Origin: Cymodocea nodosa
Lineage: Eukaryota; Streptophyta; Magnoliopsida; Alismatales; Cymodoceaceae
Assembly: GCA_036874045.1 (NCBI GenBank)
Contig: JAZBRI010000011.1
Location: 3,224,001 to 3,288,000 of the forward strand
Direction of reading: 5' to 3'
Length of the DNA stretch: 64,000 nt
Shown: positions 45,952 to 56,610 of the stretch, piece after piece
Layout of the letters: every line of letters starts with the position of its first letter
Numbering within the stretch: position 1 is the first letter of the stretch
Program-made: the position numbers and the translations under genes
Notes under the pieces: model-generated
What the model saw: the letters and a program-made list of their open reading frames with translations, nothing else
Databases searched by the model: none
What the model was told of the DNA's origin: nothing

Positions 45952-46963
45952 TGGAATTGATGAAATTACCATTGGATGCACCGAGGGAAGTATTGAGTAA
46001 CTTATCAGCTAAAGATTTGTGCAAATTGTGTTGTGTGTCAAAAGAAATTAAAGACTGTGTTAGAGAAAATATTTTCATGGACTACAAGCTGCAAAAATGA
46101 CTAAGATTAAAGATGGATTTTTATGGAAGTCGTTTAATCTTAGTTCAATCAACTATGAATATCTGAATATGAAAGAAAATGTTGGAATTCCACCCAATAC
46201 ATTAGAAGGAATAGATTATATTATGGGGATAGATGAAGGATTAATTATTTACAAAACCCAACCAAGGTATGCAATTCTGTTACTTGATATTTTGATTAGA
46301 AATCCTATTACTAGAGAAGAATGGAATATAAGAAGGCCTAATAAATTTGAAGTACCAACTAAAAATTGTAGGTCAGCTTTAACATTTTCTGATAAAAATT
46401 CGACCATTCTTGAAAAATTGTATTACTGGAGACCAACTAGAAATTAGGATGATGATTTATGCTTAATGTATCATTTTCTGAATAGATCTTGGATTGAAAA
46501 TACTATGATATATCTAGGACAGAAAGCATTAATTAACAACATACATGTTATACTTAATGGATATATATATTTAGTGTCAAATATATCAGTTGCATTTAAA
46601 TCTGATTTATACATAGTAAGCATAGATAGTTATGATGATGACTTTATAGAAATATTGCCTATACCGAGTGATATAGCTAAACCACCATCTGCAAAATATG
46701 ATACAATTCAATTAGGAATGTGGTATAATGAATATGATGATCCTACTTTAGGTCTGATAAGATGGTGGGATGAATTAATAAAATTTCAAATATGGATTAT
46801 GAAAGACCTAAATGAATGGAAGTGGGAAGAGGAATATATTGAAATAGATAAAGAAATAGAAACAACTACATTATCTTGGAATAGAAGAGGATCCCTTTCT
46901 GCATTTCAATTCATTAATGGAAATACACTTATATTTAGTATTGATAACATACTGCAAGTTTAA
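45952..46963 (+). pseudogene. F-box / F-box-associated (FBA) protein ORF inside the gypsy region
   Basis: F-box proteins are substrate receptors of SCF ubiquitin ligases, in which the F-box binds SKP1. From ATG 45952 the first 48 residues read MKLPLDAPREVLSNLSAKDL then KLCCVSKEI, a good F-box (LP...EVL..L..K.L...CVSK), although the usual Trp after CVSK is missing. The frame ends at 46100, overlapping ATG 46097 of the next frame. That frame has an FBA start (GIDEGLIIYKTQ, IRNPITREEW). After one TAG at 46445 it continues: HVILNGYIYLVSN, SDLYIVSID then DDFIEILPIPSD, and FQIWIMKDLNEWKWEEEYIE. The total is about 337 codons, a normal F-box/FBA length, with one frameshift and one stop. It lies after gag, where pol or an envelope-like ORF would be. 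Confidence 0.78.
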
Positions 46964-48892
46964 AAGTTAAAAAGGAAAACAAACTACATTAAAATAGAAT
47001 TAATAGCAAGAAGAATTATGCCTAAAAAGTTTACTTGGACTTACACGTTTATTCTATTTGTTACTACTTTTCAATCATGTTCTTAAACTATGATTTTGTA
47101 CTTTTAATGTTGTGTATTCTGCATTTATTTTTAGAAAAAAAAAGAAGAAAGAAAAATTTTAGTGTTTATTTTTATTTTATAAGAAAAGAAAAAAAAATAT
47201 CAATCCAGTTTGTTGGTATCTATTCTAGGAAACCAACTAGCTTGCTTGTGAGCCACCAAAGGCATAGGAGCTTGAGTTCCACACAAGCCACTGATTTAAC
47301 AATTTATATTTTGTTGTCAAATGTTATTTTGTTATATATTTTGCTTTTATTTGTGAAAGAAAAGTTTTTCAGAATCAAAAGTCGAAAAATATTGAAGGAG
47401 ATACAAAAGAATAAGGTATGTAATTGATTACTTATCTTGAATTTACAATTAAGCTCAGTTCATGGAGTTATTTATTAACTCAATGAATTAAGTTCATTGA
47501 GTTAGGTGCTAAGTCAACAAAACAATATTCATGCTTGCTAACAATTACTATATTTACTGTAAAATCTTTTACATTGAGGACAATGCAAAATGTAGGTATG
47601 GGGGGGAGGTAATTAGATTAAAAGCCAAGTAATTTTGTTAATTAGAGGAATTAGAATGGTACTGCAAAAGTTTTATGGAAATTGAAAATTTTTTATGAAT
47701 TTGCTGTAACTATCCGATAATTGAGATTGTCAAATTTTTAAGAATTGTAACTACTTGAATGTTATATTTATAATCTTATATAAGATGCTACAAATTTTAC
47801 TATTAATATATAAATTTGATATAGTATCTTATGTTTTTGCTGAATTTTATGAGTTTAACAATTTCATGATTTTAAAAAAGAAATCAAAATGCTTAACTGA
47901 AACTCAATAAATTATGTGAAATCCTAAAAGACTTGAAATGTTGATTTTTGGATTAAATGAAATACATATGATTAAGGATACATTTAATTTGATTGATTAA
48001 ACTTGTAGAATGATTTATGTGTAAATCTTATTAAACTACAAAAAAAGTATAAGCTTTTTGATATGGATTCATATTTTCATTAAATTATAGAAGCAAGACT
48101 ATATGAGATTTATATTTTATTGCATCTGTATTAATGAAATATGAATATATATTGTGTTGAAAAGAAAAAAAGAGAAAAACTTTGAGAGTTTATTGACATG
48201 TTTGATCATGAGTCTTTTATACTTGAGTAGATAGGTATGTAAGGATTGTTGACCTGAAAAAAGACTCTTTAAATCTAGCAACTTAAGATCTTGATCAAAT
48301 CTGAGAATGTTGTTTGAAAGCTCGATATATGGGTACACTTGAAAGCTCTTGTATAATTCAAGCTTTTCAAATTAACTTTTAAAGTACAAATATGCATATA
48401 CTGATCTGAAAAGATAAAAGTGTTTTGTGAAATACAGAAATCTTTTGAATCAAATATATTTTTTGTTATCTAAGATTATTGAAGTATGAATCTAGATTAG
48501 ACTTTGGAAGTTGTTTATTTGAGATACAATTCATTATTCTAATTGTTTTAATCATGTTGAATTGGATTGTGTTTTGATTCATATGTAGTTGAAATTTATT
48601 CTAGAAATCGTATGGGAAAATTCAGGATAGCAGATGTTTGAAAAGAAAAAGATGATAATACAATTAACACCTATGTGATGCTAATATATTTTGTATGTAA
48701 TTTACATATGTTTTAAATATATTAGCAAGTTGAAGAGGAGAAAACAATGTTAAAATAGATTACTGAAAAATACAGAATATCTATATAGTAATCTAATTTA
48801 TGTATTCTGAAGAAGAACAAAATGAAGAATTAATTCTAGCACTATAGAAAGACCAACTAGTTAGATCTTAGATTGCTAAGGGACTAGCAAAA
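46964..48892 (+). other. 3' untranslated region of the plus-strand gypsy element
   Basis: Mostly AT-rich. A 130-aa hydrophobic ORF lies at 47035-47427. A GTTGAGTTA-type palindrome is at 47455-47520. The motif ATTGAGGACAATGC followed by GTATGGGGGGGAGG (47573-47610) resembles the G-rich tract that plant gypsy elements carry downstream of their ORFs. 48400-48892 matches 29414-29762 in inverse orientation. Confidence 0.7.
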
Positions 48893-48909
48893 TTTAAGTA
48901 TGAGGGAAG
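48893..48909 (+). promoter_or_regulatory. Gypsy polypurine tract
   Basis: AAGTATGAGGGAAG directly precedes the LTR start TGTTTAGAATG. The context GGGACTAGCAAAATTTAAG upstream is typical of Athila-type 3' ends. Confidence 0.75.
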
Positions 48910-50849
48910 TGTTTAGAATGAAAAAGTACATAATATTAAGGGTTAAATGATGGTTATTTACATAATATTTAGCTTATCATCTGAGAATTAGGCCATTATA
49001 TTATAATTGCACTATTATATGCTTTAATGAAAGAATCTACATAATTTCAGGGAATTAATGTTCATTAAGTATATTCCTAAACTGTCGGTGAATTACAGGT
49101 TTTGAAATTCTTAAGTATTCAAATTTTTTGTTATTTCAGAGAATTATATTGCACGTACCAGACAGTTATGTTTTTAATGCTTAAAGAATATTTTATTATT
49201 TCTGGGAGTACACATGTTGAAACATCAATGCATGACTTAAGTGGATTTTCGGTAAGTTATCTAGTAACTATCCAAAATGCATTTGAGCATCAGATAGTTA
49301 GATTTTTAAGTATCTGAAATTTCTTTTTATCATAAAACTGCCTGAGGACACGTGTCACGTTCTAGAAACTTGACTTAAGTTATCTTTTGAAAGGTTAGGT
49401 GCTAACTATCCAAAATGCATATAAGTTTCTGATGCTTATAGTAATAACTATCCAAAACTTCTGAACTCGTTATTTCTTTATTGCACGTGTTTTATAGTTA
49501 AATCAACGAAGTAAGTCCGTTGAGTTATCTGTAACTCCACAGACCATTTATTTTCTAATATGCCACTATAGTAGTTTTAGAAACAGGAAATTCGAAGGAA
49601 AACCACAATTGCACATATCATGTAGGAATTCACTCGTGGAATGAAGAAGAAATCACCATCGTTGATATGAATGAAGGAAATCCAAACGATCAATTAAGCA
49701 GAAGCAGTTACTATTGAAAGAAATATAAAAGAAGAGGAGAAAGATGAAGAAAGTGTGTGTGTAGAGGTGGAGAACCGCACTAACTATAGGAAGCGTCGGA
49801 AGTTCCCTAAAGCTCCACACCACCACCAAAATCACCAACCATCAAAGGTCTGTGAGGATACTTTCCTGATGTTGGGTCAATTTCGAGCTAAACACAGTGA
49901 CTGACAACCACTGTGAGGAGTGATCGTGTTGTAGGAAGGGAAGCTATTTTCACCAAGCACCGACTCATATCTTAGGAGATTGTAAAGCTTCTAGCCTTGG
50001 TTTTGGGTTGATGCCAATATGCTGAAGAGAAGATCATCTTACAATTCTTGATTAAGTTTTTAGTGGTGTAATCGCGTCGCATGTAATGACGAAAGTTTTT
50101 ACTATCGATAGAGATTTTTACATTTCACCTTTCATTCATCTTCAGGAACATATCAAAACAAAAATACTAAAAACAACAAATTATCTATGTTTACATTTAG
50201 TATTAAAGTGTTGAATTGTTTGTTTTGTATCGGGATTAATGTTATCATTGTCAGTATTGTGAATGTTTTATGTTTTTTTGATTCAGAAAATAGAAAATAG
50301 TTTTATTATTTACTAAAATTGATTCGTTCCAGATACTTAAAGATTTTAATGGTTACTATTTGAAATATCTAAATGTTAGTGTTGCTTAATAATAAATCTA
50401 ATATTAACTAACATTAAAGAGCTCAATTGATGTTATTTACATTCTGTGGAACCACCCAATGGTTGGCCGAATTCCTTTGTAAATAGTAGTATTTAATTGG
50501 AAAAGTAGGCTTGTGGATTTAACTTAAGTCCACGAGGTCAGTTTGTTGAGTTAGCCATAACTCCATGAACTAGGTCCATTGAGTTAGCTGTAACTCAACA
50601 GAGTGCTTACTGAACACATATAAACTCCAATATAAAAATCGAAATAGTACACAATTCTTACTCAATGTCTATGGGATCGACCTGTACTTGCACACAAATA
50701 CAATATACATTGTGAACTTGTAGTTAAAATACAAATTGGAATTAATATCTAATTTGTGTGAAAGGTTGTTTGTTTACTTCTAAAAGTAATTATTTATATA
50801 AGCATAAAAACAAATTAAACAAGTTTAAGATTTAACTTAACAACCCTAA
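48910..50849 (+). repeat. Gypsy LTR G3 (3' LTR of the plus-strand element)
   Basis: 1940-bp LTR from TGTTTAGAATG to CAACCCTAAACA, with inverted ends TGTTTAG / CTAAACA. It is homologous to G1 and G2. It has palindromes at 49490-49550 and 50520-50620 and the block TATGGGATCGACCTGTACTTGC near 50670-50695, which in Athila-type elements lies near the LTR end. It directly abuts a G-rich tract (CCCCCAAATC at 50850) belonging to the opposite-strand element. Confidence 0.82.
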
Positions 50850-51498
50850 ACACCCCCAAATCTTAAGTTTTAGTATAAATAAACCCTAAGATTTTGGCAG
50901 GTAATCAGGTCATTTTCCCGCGCAAACTCTCGCTCTCTCACTCACTTCTCCATGGAGTTACGGTTAACTCCATAGACTTAGTTCGTGGACTTAATTACAG
51001 TACTCCGTTGAGTTATAGTTAACTCAACAGAGTAAGTTTGTTAACTTATCCTAGACTCAATGGAGTAAGTTCGTTGAGTTAAGTGTAATTCAACAAACCT
51101 CTTGTAAAGTTATAACTAGTAAAAATACTTATAATAATAATTTTTAATTCGATCAAGACCGAAGAATTTTTGGTTTGACCGACTCTTAATTTTTCAACAT
51201 TTTAGAATTTCAGTCAAATCGTTATATTTCCTCGGTTGAACCGAAATTAAATACTTTTTTCTTTTTTTCCTACTAGTTGAACTAATACCATGCTTCGGTA
51301 AAACCAACATTTTTACTTAATATAATATATATATATTTATATTTTTCGTGTTTCGGTCAAACCGATGGATTCTTTTGGTGTGACCATAACAATTTTTTCT
51401 TTTAATATATGTTTCGGTAAAATCGATAATTTCTTTCGATTGAACTATGATTATATTTTAAATAAGTTTTTTTTTAATCAAAACAATGTATATTTACT
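50850..51498 (-). other. Untranslated region of the minus-strand Athila copy
   Basis: Inverted counterpart of 40383-41030, with the same GTTGAGTTA hairpins (50935-51110) and ACCGAA / TCGGTT palindromes (51140-51430). The minus strand ends in GATTTGGGGG next to the LTR. Confidence 0.75.
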
Positions 51499-53412
51499 TA
51501 ATAAAACTCGGGTAGTCCTCTACTCTTACTTCTTCTATAATTCTAAAGGAACTTTTTGGAATTTTCAGAATAGGTATAAGTATTTGTCCATTTACTTTAA
51601 ATATATTCTGATTTTTAGGATTTTCAATTTCAATAACTCCATAGGAATAAATATTTCAAATTATGTAAGGTCGTGCCCATCTTGATCTCAATTTTTCTAG
51701 ATGGTTATGAAGTCTAGTCATGTAAAGATATACTTCCTACCCTATTTTAAATGTTTTTGGAATAATTTTCTTGTCATGCCAGAACTTCATTTTCTCTTTT
51801 TCTTTTACCATTTTTGAATAGGCTTCATTCCTAAATTCTTCTAATTCAATCAATTGCATTTTGTTATTTTCACCAACTTAATTTAAATTAGTGTTCAGAG
51901 TTTTTAATGCCCAATAAGCTTTATGTTCAATTTCAGCTAGTAAATGGTACATTTTCCATATACTACTCTAAAAGGTGACATACCTAAGCTTGTCTTATAA
52001 GTAGTTCTATAAGCCTAAAGTGCATCTATTAATCTATTAGCCTAATCTGTTCTAATAAGATTTACTACTTTTTCTAAGATTAACTTAATTTATTTGTTTG
52101 CACTTTCTACTTATCCACTTGTTTGTGGGTGATATGATGTTGCAATTTTGTGATTTACTCCATATTTCTTCATTAAGGCTTCAAAACTTCTATTACAGAA
52201 ATGAGTTCCTCTATCACTAACAATAGCTCTAGGTATTCCAAATCTAGTAATTATATTAGTTCTTATAAAATGTATTACCACTTTGTTGTCATTAGTTTTT
52301 GTAGGAATAGATTCTATCCATTTAGATACATAATCCACCCCCAACAATATATAATTAAATTGATTAGACACAGGAAATGGACCCATAAAATCTATTCCCC
52401 ACACATTAAAGATTTCAACTTCAATAATAGGGTTTAGAGGCATCATATTCCTCTTTGATATCCTTCCTATTTGTTGACATCTTAAACAACTTAAGTAGTA
52501 ATTATGAGCATCTTTGAATAGTGTTGGCCAATAAAATCCACATTGCAGAATTTTGGTAGTAGTTTTCCCTGACCCAAAATGTCCTCTACATGCTTGGTCA
52601 AGGCACAGAAAGACAATATGCTCTGATATTCAGTTTCTAGAATACACCTCCTTAAAACTAGATTAGGACATTTCTTAAATAAGTATGGATCTTCCCAATA
52701 GTAATATTTTACTTTTGAAAAGAACAATTTCTTGTCTTGTCTATTCCAATCCTTAGTGTTAAACCAGTAACTAAGTAATTAACTATGTCTACATACCAAG
52801 GCATTATGTTTATGGTCATTAATTGTTCATCAGGAAAATTATGCTTAATTTCAATGTTTGATTTTTCTATTTATAATATTGATAAATGATCTGCTACTAC
52901 ATTCTCACAACCTTTTTTATCTTTAATTTCTATATCAGATTCTTGCAATAACAATATCCATCGGATCAATCTAGGTTTAGTCTTTTTCTTTGATATTAAG
53001 TATTTTAAAGCTGAATGATCCATGTATACTATCATTTTAGCTCTAATCAGATATGATCTAAACTTTTCTAAGGCAAACACAACAGCTAATAGTTCTTTTT
53101 TAGTAGTTGTATAGTTAACTTGAGCATCATTTAAAGTTTTGCTTGCATAATGAATTACTCTAGGAGATTTTTCTATCTTCTGTCCCAACACTACTCCTAC
53201 AGTAAAATCAAATGCATCGTACATTAATTCAAATGGATAGCTTCAATTAGGTGCTTGTACTATGGGGGTTGAAATTAAGCTAGTTTTAAGCTTGAAAAAT
53301 GCTTCTTTGCAATTTTTATCAAAGTTGAATGGAACATCTTTTAATAAATTAGTTAAAGGTCTAGCTATTTTGCTAAAATCTTTAATGAATCTTCTATAAA
53401 ATCCAACATGTC
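51499..53412 (-). pseudogene. Athila-like gypsy pol, RNase H to integrase (second copy)
   Basis: Minus-strand homologue of the second half of the pol at 37553-40382. From 53412 it reads VGFYRRFIKDFSKIARPLTN, FNFDKNCKEAFFKL, then RNase H ([33 protein letters not shown]) and ENVVADHLS. The integrase zinc finger is frameshifted (52491-52727). The core VWGIDFMGPFP, AIVSDRGTHF and SYHPQTSG (52111-52446) has the first two catalytic Asp residues; the Glu block VESANK follows after a stop. The C-terminus to 51499 is heavily broken. RT is missing because the copia-like LTR at 53413 cuts it. It keeps Trp before GIDFMG, where the plus-strand copy has TAG. Confidence 0.9.
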
Positions 53413-54065
53413 TGTAAGATCGTTGTATCATAAGAGGGGGGTGAATTGTGTCGTTAGTAATTAAAATTACCAGCAGATAAAACAAGAGCATAGAACACTC
53501 GTAAATATAATTCTATTCTTTATAAACTTTAAAGAAAGAATTTACAATTTCTTTTAAACTCAATTCCCTTTTTGTCGATTTTGATATAGTAATGTCCAAT
53601 ATACAATTCAAATAGAAAATGAAGTTCTTGTTCTAAACTAATTTCAAATTATATAAAACCTGATCTTTATGCGTTTAGCTCCTTTTCCTTCTTTTGCTCA
53701 GCTTTTGTATCTCTTCTCCAGTTGTTGAATTTCCAAACTTCTTGCATTTGCAGCTCTTTTTCTTGAAATTGCTTGGAATTCCAAACTTCTTCTGATGTTG
53801 GAGAATTTTTCTAGATTTGATATGCAGTTGAATATTTAGATTTGATATTTGAGATTGGGATTAAATATTCAGACTTGATTTTTTAGTTTGTGATTGGGGA
53901 TAGGGATGATCGTAAGTATATATCGTTCAAAAACATTTTTAAACATGCATAACTTTCATGGATAAGAATAAACTATTTAAATAAAATTGTTTTAAACAAG
54001 AATTGTCGAAAGTAATTTACATAAAATGTAGTAAATAGTTTACATAATGTAATTTGTTTACATAA
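53413..54065 (-). repeat. Copia-like LTR fragment J
   Basis: Begins TGTAAGATCGTTGTATCATAAGAGGGGGGTGAATTGTGTC, matching LTR I at 20319 over several hundred bases (AGCAGATAAAA-AAGA-CA, then TTCTATTCTT). It cuts the Athila pol at 53412. The right limit is uncertain: ORF2 sequence is readable from about 54070. Confidence 0.55.
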
Positions 54066-54807
54066 GTAATTTTTGGTAACAAATTACAAAGAATAAGTCA
54101 TGCAATACATAATTTGTGTATATTCACAAGTCTCTTTGTCTTTGAAAAATATTTAGCAGAGTATCTGAAATTTGCTTTGCAATTTCTGTACTTACTCTAT
54201 TGATCTGATCAATTATGGCTTGATCTAAATTTGAATGTGAAACTTATGATGATTGCTGTAAAAATTTTGTATTTATATCTGTATGTGTACTTGTATGTGT
54301 ATTTGTATATATACTTATATGTTGTTCATGTACTATATGTTGCTATTGTTCTAAAAACTGTGTCGATTGTTGCTATTGCTGTTGTGACTGAGTTTGCCTA
54401 TCCTGTTGTTGTTGTTGTTATTGAATCACAGGTGTATTTGCTTACTAGTATTTTTGAAGTTCTTTTGTAAAGAAATATTTTAACTTTAGTCTTTTCTATG
54501 GCCAAGGTGTAATATCTATTTGACTTGCCACAATTCTTAATAGTGTATTACCATAAAATAATTTAGTCTACAAGTTTAAAATATGAGAAACAAAAATATC
54601 ATATCAGTTCACCTGTATATGGTTAATTAATGTATATGTAGTATAAAGGCAACATATACCAACCTCTGTACTATGACCAAACCTTTGAAACAGTGAAGCA
54701 TGCAATATTTTTGCAATAAAATGTGCTTGGCCATTTAAATCATTTAATAATCTCATTTGATTGTTGGTAGTCAGATCTTTGGCTAAACTTTTAATGTCTC
54801 ATCCCAA
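54066..54807 (-). pseudogene. ORF2-like fragment (second copy of the 'plant transposon protein')
   Basis: On the minus strand 54660-54807 reads LAKDLTTNNQMRLLNDLNGQ then AHFIAKILHASLFQRF, clearly related to LLNRLKHLNGKAHMVGNILI of ORF2 at 42895-42960. After frame breaks it goes on to TKLFYGNTLLRIV, where ORF2 has KKLFYGNLIPILM. It ends in a Gln-rich tail encoded by the TTGTTGTTG stretch (54360-54425) and a short helical end near 54130. The N-terminal half is absent. The tail differs from that of ORF2, so this is a diverged relative and not a recent duplicate. Confidence 0.72.
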
Positions 54808-54840
54808 TGTTCGGATCGAAAGGCTCACCAGAGGAGGGGT
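54808..54840 (-). repeat. 33-bp LTR start scar
   Basis: TGTTCGGATCGAAAGGCTCACCAGAGGAGGGGT matches LTR starts of the D/E family. It is closest to copia E (GATCGAAAGG) and is followed at once by the full LTR of copia D. Confidence 0.7.
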
Positions 54841-56251
54841 TGTTAGGATCGATAGGCTCACCAGAGGGAGGTTCAATGGTGAAGGTGTGTAAATTTTACT
54901 TCTTTTAGAACTTAATTGACTGATTCTAATTATCAATGAGTTGAATTAATTTAAATGGATGCAAAATAGTAAGTAGAAAGGAACACAAGACAATTTTTAG
55001 GTGGTTCACCAACTTGGCTAGTCCACCCCCAAGATTCACTTGGGCTTCACTAAGTATAAATACTTACAACACTTGCTTTCAGGTAGAAGCAAGAACCAAC
55101 ACTTGAGCTTTCAGGTTGAAGCTCAACAACCAACCTTTCTTCGAGCTTTCAAGTACAAGCTCTTAACCAACAATGAGTTTTCAGGTTGAAACTCACGAAC
55201 CAACAACTTTGAACTTTTTCACAGAGTTTGAGTGCAAGGAGCTTTTGTGCTATAGTGAATCATTGAGAGTATTCTTGAATGTTGCAGACTTGAGAGTATA
55301 TCTAGAACTTTTGAGTAGCTCACAATATATGATAATTGTTATCTTAAACTTCCCTTTACTTCTCATATTTATACTAAGAGGTATAACAATCATATTCACT
55401 TCCAACAAATGTTTTCTACTGTATTAGCTATGTAGTCAGTTCCAAAAATAGTAAGTTATTGTTCTGTATGCTGTTTAGTAAGTAACCTTCCGATTCCCTT
55501 TGATTTTCTGATGGTTATTGTGTAACTCACTGAAAAATCCACTTAAGTCCTTTTGTTTGTGTCATGTGAGAATTTAAGTCATGCATGTGAGGTGACTTAA
55601 GTTCGGATGGTTATGACTGTTAACTTACCGAAATTCTTTCACTTTCAGATAGCTACAATATCCTCTCAAACCTTCTTTTAAGCTTCCGACTATCTCCTTA
55701 TTTCTACACGTGTAAAATAGAGTGACTTAAGTTTCAAATAGTTAAATCTGTAACCTTTCAAAACTTCTTTGTTTTTTGGATAGTTAACTTTCTAACTCTT
55801 CAAAAAATCCCTTTAAGCTTCTGCCTGGATTTTTACATATGAGAAATTCAATGACTTAAGTTTCAGATAGTTAGCCTTCCTAACTTTTCGATTTTCCTTG
55901 AGCTTCTAGATAGTTTGCGCCTTAACTCTCTAATCATTCAACCAACTATCTTTAAAACCCTTCGAAGGTCTTGTATTTTCAGATAGTTAAATTTCTGATC
56001 GTTCGAAAGTGATTCTACTACTTAAGGCTAATTCATCGGATACTTACGCTTGGTAACTCTCGAAAATTTATCTCTTCTAGATGGTTAAGCCTGGTAACCT
56101 TCCGATATCCTGTTTATCTCTTGCAACACAATTTGAACTATCTGTAATGACTTATCTACCTTTTGCTCTTTTGCTAAATTGTCTAATCTGTGAAATACAA
56201 TTTATTTCCTCACACAAGTTTTTGCATTATCAAAATACAAGGGTCCTAACA
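54841..56251 (-). repeat. Copia D 3' LTR
   Basis: 1411 bp, TGTTAGGATCGATAGG...GGGTCCTAACA. TATA-like sequence on the minus strand (TATAAATATGAG) lies near 55361-55374. It has many GGATAGTTA / TAACTCTCC palindromes at 55480-56100. Confidence 0.93.
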
Positions 56252-56268
56252 ATCTCCCCCTTTTTGAT
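56252..56268 (-). promoter_or_regulatory. Copia D polypurine tract
   Basis: The minus strand reads ATCAAAAAGGGGGAGAT immediately before the 3' LTR. Confidence 0.85.
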
Positions 56269-56610
56269 AATGACAAAATCCTTTACATTTAATTACATGT
56301 ATTTCACTCCCTAGTTTATTTCTATACATACTGTCACATAGAAAACAATAAAAACAGATTTAGAAAAGAAATCTCCCCTTGTCTGTGTGCTGGGATTTTC
56401 TCCCCCTCCCTTCCACGTAATTTTCTCTTTAAACTTCTCCTAATCTATGAACTGGTTTCCTATTATACTTCTCCCCCTTTTTGTCATTATATAAAAGGAG
56501 ACTTCTGAAATCTGATTTTTGATAAGTCTTGCATGAGTACATGTTAGCAGAAAATAAGCTCCCATATGGTGAGCTTGAAGGATAATAATTATAAACAAAA
56601 TATGAATGTA
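56269..56610 (-). other. Copia D 3' untranslated region
   Basis: About 340 bp between the pol stop and the polypurine tract, pyrimidine-rich on the plus strand. Nothing coding is seen. Confidence 0.6.

Noticed and set aside
45952..46963. F-box frame as an ordinary host gene unrelated to the element
   Set aside because: Not excluded, but it lies on the same strand between gag and the LTR, with element-type palindromic spacers on both sides and no host-like promoter seen, so element cargo is preferred.
47573..47610. ATTGAGGACAATGC...GGGGGGGAGG as the polypurine tract of the plus-strand gypsy
   Set aside because: No LTR start follows; the LTR begins 1.3 kb later after a second tract. The motif is kept as a typical 3' region marker only.
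53413..54798. ATGTC at 53408-53412 and 54794-54798 as a target duplication of a 1.4-kb insertion
   Set aside because: The right-hand copy lies inside readable ORF2 coding sequence, and the sequence before it does not end in CA, so the match is probably chance.
55480..56100. Regular short repeats that might suggest a CRISPR array (also in other LTRs)
   Set aside because: The repeats are imperfect palindromes with varied spacing inside LTRs of a plant genome; there are no constant repeats, unique spacers or cas genes.
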